A stretch of 64,000 nucleotides of DNA from the NCBI GenBank assembly GCA_030065095.1, contig JASJDP010000028.1:116226-180225 (forward strand), written 5' to 3'. Below are positions 44,936 through 53,950 of this stretch, piece by piece (the stretch's first letter is position 1; the number at the start of each line of letters is the position of its first letter). Under the pieces are notes generated by a model. That model saw only the letters and a list, made by a program, of their open reading frames with translations. It was not told where the DNA came from and did not search any database. The stretch comes from Rhodobacter sp. (GTDB taxonomy: Bacteria; Pseudomonadota; Alphaproteobacteria; Rhodobacterales; Rhodobacteraceae). Both the position numbers and the translations under genes were made by a program.

Positions 44936-46063
44936 ATGACCGCCACGGTCGTCTTGCTGGCTACGCTTGAGACGAAGCACGAAGAGGTCGCCTTTCTGCA
45001 ATCTGCGCTGCAGGCCAATGGTGTCGCTTCGGACGTTATGGACGTATCCCTGGGATCACAGGGCGAAGTATGGGACGGCGACAGGAAGATCGCGGCCATC
45101 GATGAGGTCGGCAGGCGGATGGCTGCCGAGGTCGGCGCGCGTCTCGACGGGTCGATCCAGGCCGTCGTGGGCCTCGGCGGCGGCACCGGTGGCGAGATCA
45201 TCCTGCGCGTGATGCGCGGCCTGCCCTTCGACTTTCCGAAAGTGCTGATCACCACGTTGCCCTTCGATCCGCGTGCGGCGTTGGCTGACAATGCGATAAT
45301 CCTTGTGCCCACGCTCGCCGACATTGCCGGGCTCAACGCGACCCTGCGCCAGGTCTTCACCGCCTCCGCGGCGATGGTCGCGGGGCTTTGCAAGGTACCG
45401 CCTGCCGACATTTCCGGCCAACCGTCCATCGGTCTCACGGCGCTCGGCGCCACCGGCGGCGCGGCGCAAGGACTGATAACCGGTCTGCATGAGCTTGGAG
45501 AAGAAACGACGGTTTTTCATGCAAACGGTTACGGCGGTGCGGCCTTTGCCCGTTTTGCCGAGGCCGGCGGCTTCAAGGCCGTCATCGACATGACCTGCCA
45601 TGAGCTGAACCGATGGCTGTTTGCCGGGGCGTATGTGCCTATGCCCACGCGGTTCACGGCCGCAGGGTCTGTGCCGCAGATCGTCCTGCCCGGTGCCTTG
45701 AATTTCCTTGGCCTCGGTGCGCTCGACACGGTGCCGCCACACTATCTCGACCGGCCGCACTACCAGCATTCCGGTTACTTCACCCATGTGAAACTCACCC
45801 ATGCCGAGATGGCCCGGGCCACCGAGACCCTTGCGACCCACCTCAACGCAGCCTCCGCACCGATCCACGTGATCGTTCCGATGGGCGGCTTTTCCCACCG
45901 CGACTGCCCCGGCGGAGAGATTGAAGACGCCGCCATGCGCCAGACATGCGTTGACACATTCGCCGAAAAGGCCCGCCACTACACCGTCGAACCGATCCCG
46001 CATCACATCAACGCACCCGAGACCGCCGCCCGCGTGATCGAGGCGTTGAAACTCCATCTCTGA
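44936..46063 (+). CDS. Tm-1-like ATP-binding (UPF0261) protein
   Basis: 375 aa. TVVLLATLETKHEEVAFLQ and GLGGGTGG (about 76-83) belong to the Tm-1/UPF0261 family; the N-terminal part of plant Tm-1 binds ATP and inhibits tobamovirus. Bacterial roles are unknown; many lie in catabolic operons, often with a TIM-barrel partner, which is missing here. It follows the transporter by 3 bases, so may work on the imported compound. Confidence 0.85.
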   Translation: MTATVVLLATLETKHEEVAFLQSALQANGVASDVMDVSLGSQGEVWDGDRKIAAIDEVGRRMAAEVGARLDGSIQAVVGLGGGTGGEIILRVMRGLPFDFPKVLITTLPFDPRAALADNAIILVPTLADIAGLNATLRQVFTASAAMVAGLCKVPPADISGQPSIGLTALGATGGAAQGLITGLHELGEETTVFHANGYGGAAFARFAEAGGFKAVIDMTCHELNRWLFAGAYVPMPTRFTAAGSVPQIVLPGALNFLGLGALDTVPPHYLDRPHYQHSGYFTHVKLTHAEMARATETLATHLNAASAPIHVIVPMGGFSHRDCPGGEIEDAAMRQTCVDTFAEKARHYTVEPIPHHINAPETAARVIEALKLHL

Positions 46064-46075
46064 AAGCTTCAAGAC

Positions 46076-46741
46076 ATGCTCGACCAAAACGACATCGACG
46101 CCAAGAAAGACGCCCTGATCCGGTCGGCCAGACGCTGCTTCGACCTGCGCCTGCAGACCAATGCGGGCGGCAATTTGTCGGTCCGACTCAGCTCTGCCGA
46201 GGCAATCGTCATCAAACCCTCCGGCGTCGGCTTCAACGAATGCACCCGCGACAATCTGCAGATCGTGCATCTCGACGGACAGGTCGAACCCTCGCCGTTC
46301 AAGCCGTCCAAGGATCTCGACTTTCACCTGGGCCTCTACCAGATCCGCCCCGACATCAGGGCCATCGTGCATTGCCACAGCCCCTGGGCCACCGGCTATG
46401 CCAGCGCCGGGCTGGAGATCCCCTGCCTGACGGTTCAGACCATCGAAAAGATCGGCCGCATGCCCCTTATCCCGCTTTCCCCGAATGGCGGCCCGCAGAC
46501 CGAGGTAGAGATCAGTCCCGTGTTTCGCGACCCCAAGGTCGTCGCCGCTGTTCTTGCCAATCACGGGACAATCGGCGTCGGGACCACTCTGACCGAGGCT
46601 CAGTACCTTGCCGAGATCATCGAGGAAACCGCGCAGATTGCTTTTGTGCGGGATACATTGCTTTCGGCTCACGGCAGAACCGCTGCAGACCTGCCCGCCT
46701 ACGGCACCGCCAAAGACGCCAAGGCCGCCATGCCGCGGTAG
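46076..46741 (+). CDS. Class II aldolase/adducin family protein (second copy)
   Basis: 221 aa, the usual length for L-fuculose-phosphate aldolase or related sugar-acid-phosphate decarboxylases. NAGGNLSVRL (about 29-38) is the phosphate loop; zinc ligands come from VHCHSPWATGY and LANHGTIGVG. It differs clearly from the two other class II aldolase-like genes of this island. 12 bases after the Tm-1-like gene. Confidence 0.87.
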   Translation: MLDQNDIDAKKDALIRSARRCFDLRLQTNAGGNLSVRLSSAEAIVIKPSGVGFNECTRDNLQIVHLDGQVEPSPFKPSKDLDFHLGLYQIRPDIRAIVHCHSPWATGYASAGLEIPCLTVQTIEKIGRMPLIPLSPNGGPQTEVEISPVFRDPKVVAAVLANHGTIGVGTTLTEAQYLAEIIEETAQIAFVRDTLLSAHGRTAADLPAYGTAKDAKAAMPR

Positions 46742-47045
46742 GACCGCGAACAGTCCGCTTGTTCCAGCCGATATCGCTGAAGACGAAGCCGCGGCGCCAA
46801 GCGCGACGAGGTGAACGGCTATGGGGCGATGGCGCGGCCTTCGTGCCGATGAGGAAGGCGGGAACCGGGCGTTTGACCACATCCGACGAGCATCCCAAAT
46901 GCCCCGCAACCCAGGCAAGTTCTTCTGCGCGGTCGCTTCGAATCGCGCCAACTCGCGGGGTTTCGCGCCCATAAAGAATACATTAATGTATTTGACAATG
47001 TGTTTTCTCTGGGAATAGTAATGCAAAACCAAGGAATCCGAACCC
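46742..47045. other. Intergenic region before the second gntR
   Basis: About 300 bases. It holds the promoter and operator of the gntR at 47046 (46978-47022). No gene or clear terminator is visible between 46742 and 46970; short frames there look random. Confidence 0.5.
46978..47022 (+). promoter_or_regulatory. Promoter and palindromic operator of the second gntR operon
   Basis: AATACATTAATGTATT (46978-46993) is a perfect 16-base palindrome abutting the -35 box TTGACA (46993-46998); TAGTAA (47017-47022) is a possible -10 with an 18-base spacer. It suggests autoregulation by the GntR protein. Confidence 0.7.
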
Positions 47046-47717
47046 ATGCCCCAGGAGGCCAGGCAAACGCGCGTCGGTGATGCATACGAACGTCTGAAGG
47101 AAGAAATCCGGACGAATCGCATGCCGCCCGGCTTTCAAGCGCCGGAGCCTGAAATCGCGGTGCGCCTCGGCATGAGCCGAACACCGGTGCGCGAGGCGCT
47201 GATCCGCCTCGAAGCCGAGGGGCTGGTTGAGCTGGTGCCGCGTCGCGGGGCGCGTGTTTTGCCGATCCGTGCCGACGATATGCGCGAGATCTACGAGATC
47301 CTCACGGCCCTGGAGCCCGAGGCAGCTGCCAGTCTTGCCGCGCGTGGCCCATCGGCAAAAGAACTTGCGCCGCTGGAAGAGGCCACGACCGATATGGAAC
47401 TGGCGCTCGAACAGAACGATCTCGATGCCTGGGCCGAGGCCGATGACAGGTTCCACAGGCTGCTGCTGGATCTTCATGGCAACCGGCGACTGCAGGCATT
47501 CGTCGTTACGCTTTTCGACCAGGCGCACCGGGCGCGCATCATTACGCTTCGGATGCGCGGCACGCCGCTGAAATCGACCACAGAGCACCGGCGCATTCTC
47601 GAGCACCTGAGAGACGGAGATGCCGAGGCGACGCGTCAGGCGTTTCGCGCCCACCGGCAGCGGGCCGCCGAGGAATTGCTGGGCATCCTGGAGAAATACA
47701 AGCTTGGGCAACTCTAG
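47046..47717 (+). CDS. GntR family (FCD) transcriptional regulator (second)
   Basis: 223 aa. HTH: PEIAVRLGMSRTPVREALIR (about 36-55); FCD domain with DDRFHRLLLDLHGNRRL and STTEHRRILEHL. It differs from the first GntR and has its own palindrome. It leads the dehydrogenase-OtnK-OtnC operon, with the next gene 20 bases away, and likely senses an acid sugar. Confidence 0.92.
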   Translation: MPQEARQTRVGDAYERLKEEIRTNRMPPGFQAPEPEIAVRLGMSRTPVREALIRLEAEGLVELVPRRGARVLPIRADDMREIYEILTALEPEAAASLAARGPSAKELAPLEEATTDMELALEQNDLDAWAEADDRFHRLLLDLHGNRRLQAFVVTLFDQAHRARIITLRMRGTPLKSTTEHRRILEHLRDGDAEATRQAFRAHRQRAAEELLGILEKYKLGQL

Positions 47718-47737
47718 CCCGTTCGTGAGGAAACGAC

Positions 47738-48835
47738 ATGTCGGAAAGCCTGCGCATCGCACTGATCCGTGGTGATGGAATAGGGATCGACGTTGCAGAT
47801 GCAGCCGTGGCGATCATTGACAGAGCGATGGAGCGGATTGGTCTGTCGCCGCTCGCCTATGAACCGATCCTGGCAGGTGCCGGCTATTTCGCCGATACCG
47901 GGAAGGACATCGAACCCGGCGGCGAAATCCGGGCGGGCGACGCAGATGCCATTTTCCTCGGCGCCATCGGCCTGCCCTCGATACGGCATGCCGACGGGAC
48001 CGAGATCAGCCCGCACCTGCGCCTGCGCGACCGGTTCGGCCTTTACGCGGGCGTGCGCCCGGTCAAGGCCTATCCCAACGCACCACAACGCCTGGCCGAT
48101 CCCCGCGCCGCGGCGATCGACATGGTCATTTTGCGGGAATCGACCGAAGGATTGTTCTATTCCGCCGCTGCCCATGGCCGCAGCCGGATCATCGGCGACG
48201 AAGAAGTTCACGAGACGCTGCGCATCACCCGCTCAACAACCGAAAAGCTGCACCACTTCGGCTTTCGGCTTGCCCAGAAACGCAAGGCGCGGGGCAAGCC
48301 CGGCCGGCTGACCTGTGTCGACAAGGCCAATGTCTTTCCGGCCATGGCGTTCTTTCGCAGGATCTTCGACGAAATCGCACCCGCATATCCCGATGTCGAA
48401 ACCGGCCACCAATATGTCGACGCCCAGGCGCTGAACCTTATCCGCAACCCGTGGGATTATGACGTGATGGTCATGGAGAACATGTTCGGCGACATTCTGA
48501 GCGATCTGGCGGGCGGGCTGGTTGGCGGCATGGGCATGGCCGCCTGTGCCGAGATCGGCGACGAAACGGGGTTGTTCCAGCCCGCGCACGGCTCGGCGCC
48601 CGATATCATGGGACAGGACAAGGCGAACCCGCTGGCCGCGATCCTGTCCGGCGCGCTGATGCTCGACTACCTGGCCGAGAAATCCGGACAGACCGGCCTT
48701 GCCGAAGCGGCAAGTCTGATCGAGGACGCCGTGCAGGCCGGGTTTCAGCAGAACAGGCTGCGGCCAATGGAGTTTGGCAGCGACATGGGAACGATCGCCG
48801 TGACGCGCGAATTGCTTACGCTGCTGAAGGATTAG
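47738..48835 (+). CDS. Isocitrate/isopropylmalate dehydrogenase family protein
   Basis: 365 aa beta-decarboxylating dehydrogenase family. RGDGIGIDV, VILRESTEGLFYS (Arg/Ser/Glu of the substrate site), CVDKANVFPAM, MENMFGDILSDLAGG and LFQPAHGSAPDI are the family blocks. Close in type to 3-isopropylmalate/tartrate dehydrogenase; leuB would normally sit with leuCD, which are not here. In front of OtnK- and OtnC-like genes it may oxidise a four-carbon acid sugar. Confidence 0.85.
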   Translation: MSESLRIALIRGDGIGIDVADAAVAIIDRAMERIGLSPLAYEPILAGAGYFADTGKDIEPGGEIRAGDADAIFLGAIGLPSIRHADGTEISPHLRLRDRFGLYAGVRPVKAYPNAPQRLADPRAAAIDMVILRESTEGLFYSAAAHGRSRIIGDEEVHETLRITRSTTEKLHHFGFRLAQKRKARGKPGRLTCVDKANVFPAMAFFRRIFDEIAPAYPDVETGHQYVDAQALNLIRNPWDYDVMVMENMFGDILSDLAGGLVGGMGMAACAEIGDETGLFQPAHGSAPDIMGQDKANPLAAILSGALMLDYLAEKSGQTGLAEAASLIEDAVQAGFQQNRLRPMEFGSDMGTIAVTRELLTLLKD

Positions 48836-48839
48836 GCGC

Positions 48840-50105
48840 ATGGCCATCGCCCTCGGCGCCATTGCCGACGATTTCACCGGTGCGACGGATCTGGCCAATA
48901 CGCTGGTGAGCGAAGGCGTACGTGTCATGCAGGTCATCGGCGTGCCGGATGAGGACACTGACATCGGCGACGGCGACGCGGTCGTCGTGGCCTTGAAATC
49001 CCGTACAAACCCGGCCGATGAGGCCGTGTCGCAATCGCTCGCCGCGCTGGAGTGGCTTCTGGTTCAAGGGGCGGGCCAGATCGTTTTCAAGTACTGCTCG
49101 ACTTTCGACTCCACCATGCGCGGCAATATCGGGCCGGTGGCCGATGCGTTGAAGGCAAGGTTAGATGCCGGGTTGTCCGTGATTTGTCCGGCATTTCCGG
49201 CGAATGGGCGCGCGGTCCACCATGGGGTGTTGTATGTGCACGGTCTGCCGCTGGCCAAGAGCTCGATGAAGGACCATCCTCTCACCCCGATGCGCGAGTC
49301 CAGCCTGATCCGGCTGATGGAAGCGCAAAGCGCAGGCCGGGTCGGGCTGGTCCCGCTGCAAACCGTTCGGAATGGGCGGGAGGCGATCCGCGCGCGTTTG
49401 GCCGAGATTGCCAGAGACGGGAGGGGCTATGCAGTCGCCGATGCCGCAACGGATGAAGATCTGCGTCTGATCGGGTCGGCCCTGGCCGACCACAAACTGG
49501 TCACGGGCGGATCGGGCATTGCGATGGGCTTGCCGGCCAACCTGCGAACCGCCGGACTTCTTGGCGCTGCCAGCCCGCCGGTTCTTCCAAAGGCAAGGGG
49601 ACGCGCCCTGATCCTGGCGGGCAGTTGTTCAACAGCGACCCGTGCTCAGATTGCGCGGGCCAAAACACCTTGGCCCTGCCGCAAGATCGATGTGGATCGG
49701 ATAGCCGAAGGAGAGAGGGAGGCAATGGATACGGCCGACTGGGCGCGCGCTCAGCCTGCAGATCGCCCCGTGCTGATTTATGGCTCGGCCGATCCCGACG
49801 AAGTCGCGGCGATGCAGAACAGATATGGAAGCGGGCGTGCAGGGGCCATGGTCGAGGCGGCACTCGGCAGCATTGCGCGCGATCTTTGCCGGCACGGATT
49901 CTCGCGCATCGTCGTCGCCGGTGGTGAAACCTCCGGAGCCGTTGTCACCGCCCTTGGCATCAAGGCATTGCGGATCGGGCCCGAGATCGCGCCGGGTGTG
50001 CCGTGGACGGAAGCGCAGGGCGGCATGCCGCTGGCGCTGGCGCTCAAATCCGGAAACTTCGGATCCGAGACGTTTTTTGAGGACGCATTGGCGATGCTGA
50101 CATGA
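48840..50105 (+). CDS. otnK: Four-carbon acid sugar kinase (DUF1537), OtnK-like
   Basis: 421 aa. GAIADDFTGATDLANTLV is the family start; KYCSTFDSTMRGNIGPV is the substrate-binding block, and the C-terminal ATP domain has VAGGETSGAVVTALG. Characterised relatives phosphorylate 3-oxo-tetronate (OtnK) or D-threonate (DtnK). With an OtnC-like gene overlapping its end, the OtnK role is the better guess. Confidence 0.85.
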   Translation: MAIALGAIADDFTGATDLANTLVSEGVRVMQVIGVPDEDTDIGDGDAVVVALKSRTNPADEAVSQSLAALEWLLVQGAGQIVFKYCSTFDSTMRGNIGPVADALKARLDAGLSVICPAFPANGRAVHHGVLYVHGLPLAKSSMKDHPLTPMRESSLIRLMEAQSAGRVGLVPLQTVRNGREAIRARLAEIARDGRGYAVADAATDEDLRLIGSALADHKLVTGGSGIAMGLPANLRTAGLLGAASPPVLPKARGRALILAGSCSTATRAQIARAKTPWPCRKIDVDRIAEGEREAMDTADWARAQPADRPVLIYGSADPDEVAAMQNRYGSGRAGAMVEAALGSIARDLCRHGFSRIVVAGGETSGAVVTALGIKALRIGPEIAPGVPWTEAQGGMPLALALKSGNFGSETFFEDALAMLT

Positions 50106-50740
50106 TTGAAACCAGATTGCGCGACGACATCGTGCGCCTGGCCAAAAGCCTTTTTGACCGGGGTCTGACATTCGGATCGACCGGCAATATCTCGGTCCGG
50201 CTGGATGATGGCTGGCTGATGACACCGACGGGGTCTAGCATGGGCGATCTGGACCCGGCCCGGATTTCGCGGCTCGACGGAAACGGCACCCACATCGGCG
50301 GCGACAGACCCACGAAGGAGGCGTTCCTGCATACGGCGATGTACGGCAAGCGGCCCGAAGCGGGCGCCATCGTGCATCTGCACGCGACGCATTCGGTTGC
50401 GGTGTCCTGCCTGTCGGGAATCGATCCGGCAAATGTACTGCCAGCGCTGACGGCCTATTACGTCATGCGCGTGGGCACCCTGCCCCTTGTGCCCTATTTC
50501 GCCCCGGGAGACATGGACCTGGCCCGCGCCGTGGAAGAGCTGGCCTCGGACCACCATGCCGTGTTGTTGGCCAATCACGGGCCGGTGGTGGCCGGGCGGT
50601 CCTTGAACGACGCAGTCTATGCCACCGAAGAACTGGAAGAGACCGCCAAGCTTTTCCTGGCGCTTCAGGGCATGAAGACCCGGCCCTTGACCGACGATCA
50701 GGTCAAGGACCTGCGCCGCCGCTTCCAGGTGGATTCCTGA
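50102..50740 (+). CDS. otnC: Class II aldolase family, 3-oxo-tetronate 4-phosphate decarboxylase-like (OtnC)
   Basis: 212 aa. FGSTGNISVRL phosphate loop, zinc ligands in VHLHATHSVAVS and LANHGPVVAG, and conserved EAFLHTAMY. OtnC decarboxylates 3-oxo-tetronate 4-phosphate to DHAP. ATGA overlap with the kinase supports a two-step unit. Confidence 0.85.
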   Translation: MIETRLRDDIVRLAKSLFDRGLTFGSTGNISVRLDDGWLMTPTGSSMGDLDPARISRLDGNGTHIGGDRPTKEAFLHTAMYGKRPEAGAIVHLHATHSVAVSCLSGIDPANVLPALTAYYVMRVGTLPLVPYFAPGDMDLARAVEELASDHHAVLLANHGPVVAGRSLNDAVYATEELEETAKLFLALQGMKTRPLTDDQVKDLRRRFQVDS

Positions 50741-50767
50741 GACACGATGACCTGAAAGGATTCAAAG

Positions 50768-51052
50768 ATGCATGTCGTCGTTGTGGATTTCGCGGTCAAC
50801 CCCGAGCGTATGGCCGAGTTCTTGCCGCTGATGAAGGTGCAGGCGCAGAATTCGCTTGACCTGGAGGACGGCTGCAAGCGCTTTGACGTCTGCATCGACA
50901 GGCACGATCCGAACCGGATTTTGCTTTACGAACTCTATGTCGATGACGCTGCGTTTCAGAGTCATCTGAAGTCTGCGCATTTCATCGCGTTCGACAGAGC
51001 CGTTTCCGACATGGTGGTCGAAAAGACGGTACGCACACTTCAACTGGCCTGA
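50768..51052 (+). CDS. ABM-domain protein (putative quinol monooxygenase)
   Basis: 94 aa ferredoxin-like antibiotic biosynthesis monooxygenase fold: VVVDFAVNPERMAEFL, DLEDGCKRFDVCIDRHDPNR, and FQSHLKSAHFIAF. YgiN-like members often end sugar catabolic operons. 27 bases after otnC; no catalytic claim can be made. Confidence 0.85.
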   Translation: MHVVVVDFAVNPERMAEFLPLMKVQAQNSLDLEDGCKRFDVCIDRHDPNRILLYELYVDDAAFQSHLKSAHFIAFDRAVSDMVVEKTVRTLQLA

Positions 51053-51271
51053 AGGTCCGATGAGGATTGCACCCGTAGGAAGGTCTACCAACCGGCTATG
51101 AGTGACAGCCTATCTTGGGCTAAGACGGGAATCGCTGAATGCCCGTTAAACGAACCAGGCTGAGAGCCTGCGGTATCGGATTTTGACGGTCACGGCGTTT
51201 TTTTTGCGACCGACAGGCAGTGTCGCGGACGCAAGGATCCCGCAAGGGCAGCGTCGTGCAACCGGCATGGA

Positions 51272-51589
51272 TCAGTTGGTCGGCTTGCCCACATTTTCTT
51301 GAAAGGCGACCTCGAACGCGGCCTTTTGGTCGGCAGTCGCCTCTGTCTGGTACTTCGCCTTCCAAGTTTCGTAGGGCATGCCGTAGAAAGCCTCGCGCCC
51401 TTCGCCCTTGGACATTTCGATGCCGCGTTCGTTGGCGGCCTCCTGATACCACCGGCTGAGGCAGTTCCTGCAGAAACCGGCCAGGTTCATCATGTCGATG
51501 TTCTGCACGTCCAAACGATCCTGCATCAGGTGTTTCTGCAGGCGGCGGAAGGCGGCGGCTTCAAGCTCGATCCGGGTCTGATCGTCCAT
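51272..51589 (-). CDS. DUF1244 family protein
   Basis: 105 aa from the ATG at 51589. The family block is AAFRRLQKHLMQDRLDVQNI...LAGFCRNCLSRWYQEAA, with CRNC, and GMPYETWKAKYQ. It is a small helical protein of unknown function, widespread in proteobacteria. 22 bases after the N-formylglutamate amidohydrolase stop, probably co-transcribed. Confidence 0.9.
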   Translation of the reverse strand: MDDQTRIELEAAAFRRLQKHLMQDRLDVQNIDMMNLAGFCRNCLSRWYQEAANERGIEMSKGEGREAFYGMPYETWKAKYQTEATADQKAAFEVAFQENVGKPTN

Positions 51590-51611
51590 ATCGGTCACTC
51601 CTTTGTCGTGG

Positions 51612-52382
51612 CTAAACCTGGGTCCGCGCCAGTGCCTGTTCAAGGATTGGCGCCAGGCGTTCGGCCCAGGCCGTCTGCTGTTCGTCGGTTTCGATAAGGT
51701 CGTGGCGGATTTCGATCAGGGCGTTCAACCGCCCGTGGTGCAATGCGTGACGATCGACGCTGTCACCGGACAGCGAACCTGAATAGGGCTCGTTGTCGCC
51801 GACGATCAGGTCACCCTCTTCGTTCAGCCGCTCTACCAGCGCCTTGCCGAAGCGCGCGTCATAACCATAGAGCACGCCGACCTGCCAGGGCCGGGGCGTG
51901 CGGCCGTTGAGTTGTGGCGTGAAGCTGTGAACCGGCAGGTACACAGCGTTGGCAGGGTCCTTGAGGACGGCCAGCCTTTCAACCTCTGCATGATAGGGCC
52001 GGTAGAAAAGGTTCAGCCGGCGTTCGCGTTCGGTGTCGTCTATATGGCGGTTCCCCTCGATCACCGTGCCGTCATAAATCTGCATCAGCAGCGTCGGATC
52101 GTCTTCGCCCCGGTTGGGGTCGATCACCAGGCGCGAAAACGTCGACATGACCACGGGCGCGTTCAACAATTCGGCCAGCCGCCGCGATACCCCAGCCACA
52201 CCCACGTCGTAGGCGATGTGCCGGTCCATGTCCGCGGCGGGCAACCCAAGATCTCCCCCGCAGACCGTCGGCGGCACCGCGTTCGATGCGTGGTCGCAGG
52301 TCACAAGCCACGGGCCCGGGCGATCCTCGCCGATGGTATTGTAGGCAGCATAGGTCATGGAGATGTCGTGTTTCGTCATCAT
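51612..52382 (-). CDS. N-formylglutamate amidohydrolase family protein
   Basis: 256 aa. LVTCDHASNAVPP (His ligand), DMDRHIAYDVGVAGVSRRLA, and VHSFTPQLNGRTPRPW are the family blocks of zinc hydrolases of the HutG/FGase group. It releases formate from N-formylglutamate or a related N-acyl amino acid. No other histidine-degradation gene is nearby. Confidence 0.87.
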   Translation of the reverse strand: MMTKHDISMTYAAYNTIGEDRPGPWLVTCDHASNAVPPTVCGGDLGLPAADMDRHIAYDVGVAGVSRRLAELLNAPVVMSTFSRLVIDPNRGEDDPTLLMQIYDGTVIEGNRHIDDTERERRLNLFYRPYHAEVERLAVLKDPANAVYLPVHSFTPQLNGRTPRPWQVGVLYGYDARFGKALVERLNEEGDLIVGDNEPYSGSLSGDSVDRHALHHGRLNALIEIRHDLIETDEQQTAWAERLAPILEQALARTQV

Positions 52383-52494
52383 GCCTGCATAAAAGGTGAT
52401 TGGCCAATGCGCCAGTTGTCACAGGGGATGAATTGGGCCATAGAGACCGCGGCCCGCCGAAATTGCACAAAGACAAAAGGGAACGAGGGATTCT

Positions 52495-53940
52495 ATGAGA
52501 CGCCTTCGGAACGTGAAGATCGTTGCCACACTGGGCCCGGCGAGCAGTGATTACGAGATGATCCGCGCATTGTTCGAGGCCGGTGCGGATGTTTTCCGGC
52601 TGAACCTGAGCCACGGGACGCATGATGAAATCGCCGCGCGGCACAAGATCATTCGGCAGGTAGAAACCGATATCGGTCGGCCCATCGCGATTCTGGCCGA
52701 TTTGCAGGGGCCAAAGCTGCGCTGTGGTGTATTCGCGGATGGCTCGGCCCTGCTTGAGGCGGGGCAGGCGTTCCGCTTTGACCTCGACGAGACACCCGGC
52801 GACGCGACCAGGGTTTGCCTGCCGCATCATGAAATCTTCGACGCGCTGGAACCCGGTGCGCATATCTTGGTCAACGACGGCAAAATTCGCGTAAGGGTTG
52901 CCGATTGCGGGGCAGATTTTGCCAGTTGCATCGTTGAGGCGGGCGGAGAAATTTCCAACCGCAAAGGGGTGAACGTACCCGATGTGGTACTGCCGCTTGC
53001 CGCGATGAGCCGGAAGGACCGCGACGATCTGGAATTCGTCGGCGAGCTGGGTGTGGACTGGGTGGCGCTGTCGTTCGTGCAGCGCGCTGCCGACGTCGCA
53101 GAGGCACGGGAATTGGTGAGAGGCCGGGCGGCGGTTTTGGCCAAGATCGAAAAGCCGGCTGCGGTGGAAGCGTTCGACAGCATCCTTGCCGTGTCCGACG
53201 GCATCATGGTTGCCCGCGGCGATCTGGGCGTTGAATTGCCGATACAGAATGTTCCGCCGATCCAGAAGCGGCTGATCCGCAAATGCCGCGCAGCGGCGAA
53301 GCCGGTGATCGTCGCCACCCAGATGCTGGAAAGCATGATCACGTCGCCGATGCCGACCCGTGCCGAAGTCTCCGATGTTGCCACGGCGATCTACGAAGGC
53401 GCCGATGCGGTGATGCTGTCTGCGGAATCCGCTGCCGGCAACTATCCGCTGGAGGCGGTCGGCACCATGCACAACGTCGCGGTCGAGGTTGAAAGCGATC
53501 CGACCTATCGCAACGTGATAGAGGCGTCGCGCGGCGCGAAAAAGCAAAGCGTCGCCGACGGCATCGTCTCGGCCGCGCGCGAAATCGCAGAGACGGCCGA
53601 TATCAAGGCCATTGCGTGTTTCACGCAATCGGGCACGACCGCAAAGCTGGTGGCGCGCGAACGGCCGCGCGTACCGATCATCGCCATGGCCGCCTTGACC
53701 TCGACCGCCCGGCGGCTCAGCCTGACCTGGGGCGCCTATTGCGTGAAGACAGACGAGATGGGGCGGTTCAAGCAGGCGGTGGTGCGGGCGGTCCATGCGG
53801 CTACAACCGAGGGTTTCGCAAACAAGGATGAATTCATCGTGGTGACCGCAGGCGTGCCGTTCAACGAGCCGGGCACGACCAATATTTTGCGTGTTGCGCC
53901 CTGCGACGAACGGTTGATTTACCGCGCCGAGCCGGAATAG
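52495..53940 (+). CDS. pyk: Pyruvate kinase
   Basis: 481 aa. KIVATLGPASSD, FRLNLSHGTHDE, LADLQGPKLRCG, IAKIEKP-type block (VLAKIEKPAAVEAFD), SDGIMVARGDLGVELP, and the MLESMITSPMPTRAEVSD effector helix are all present. Converts PEP and ADP to pyruvate and ATP. GAGGGA precedes the ATG, and it is followed 11 bases later by a small membrane protein. Confidence 0.97.
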   Translation: MRRLRNVKIVATLGPASSDYEMIRALFEAGADVFRLNLSHGTHDEIAARHKIIRQVETDIGRPIAILADLQGPKLRCGVFADGSALLEAGQAFRFDLDETPGDATRVCLPHHEIFDALEPGAHILVNDGKIRVRVADCGADFASCIVEAGGEISNRKGVNVPDVVLPLAAMSRKDRDDLEFVGELGVDWVALSFVQRAADVAEARELVRGRAAVLAKIEKPAAVEAFDSILAVSDGIMVARGDLGVELPIQNVPPIQKRLIRKCRAAAKPVIVATQMLESMITSPMPTRAEVSDVATAIYEGADAVMLSAESAAGNYPLEAVGTMHNVAVEVESDPTYRNVIEASRGAKKQSVADGIVSAAREIAETADIKAIACFTQSGTTAKLVARERPRVPIIAMAALTSTARRLSLTWGAYCVKTDEMGRFKQAVVRAVHAATTEGFANKDEFIVVTAGVPFNEPGTTNILRVAPCDERLIYRAEPE

Positions 53941-53950
53941 ATTTGCCCAC

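Noticed and set aside
45056..47122. 688-codon open frame on the minus strand
   Set aside because: Antisense to the Tm-1-like and aldolase genes; no family motifs, typical shadow frame in high-GC DNA.
47738..48835. leuB of leucine biosynthesis
   Set aside because: No leuC or leuD nearby, and the gene is embedded in an acid-sugar operon with otnK/otnC-like genes.
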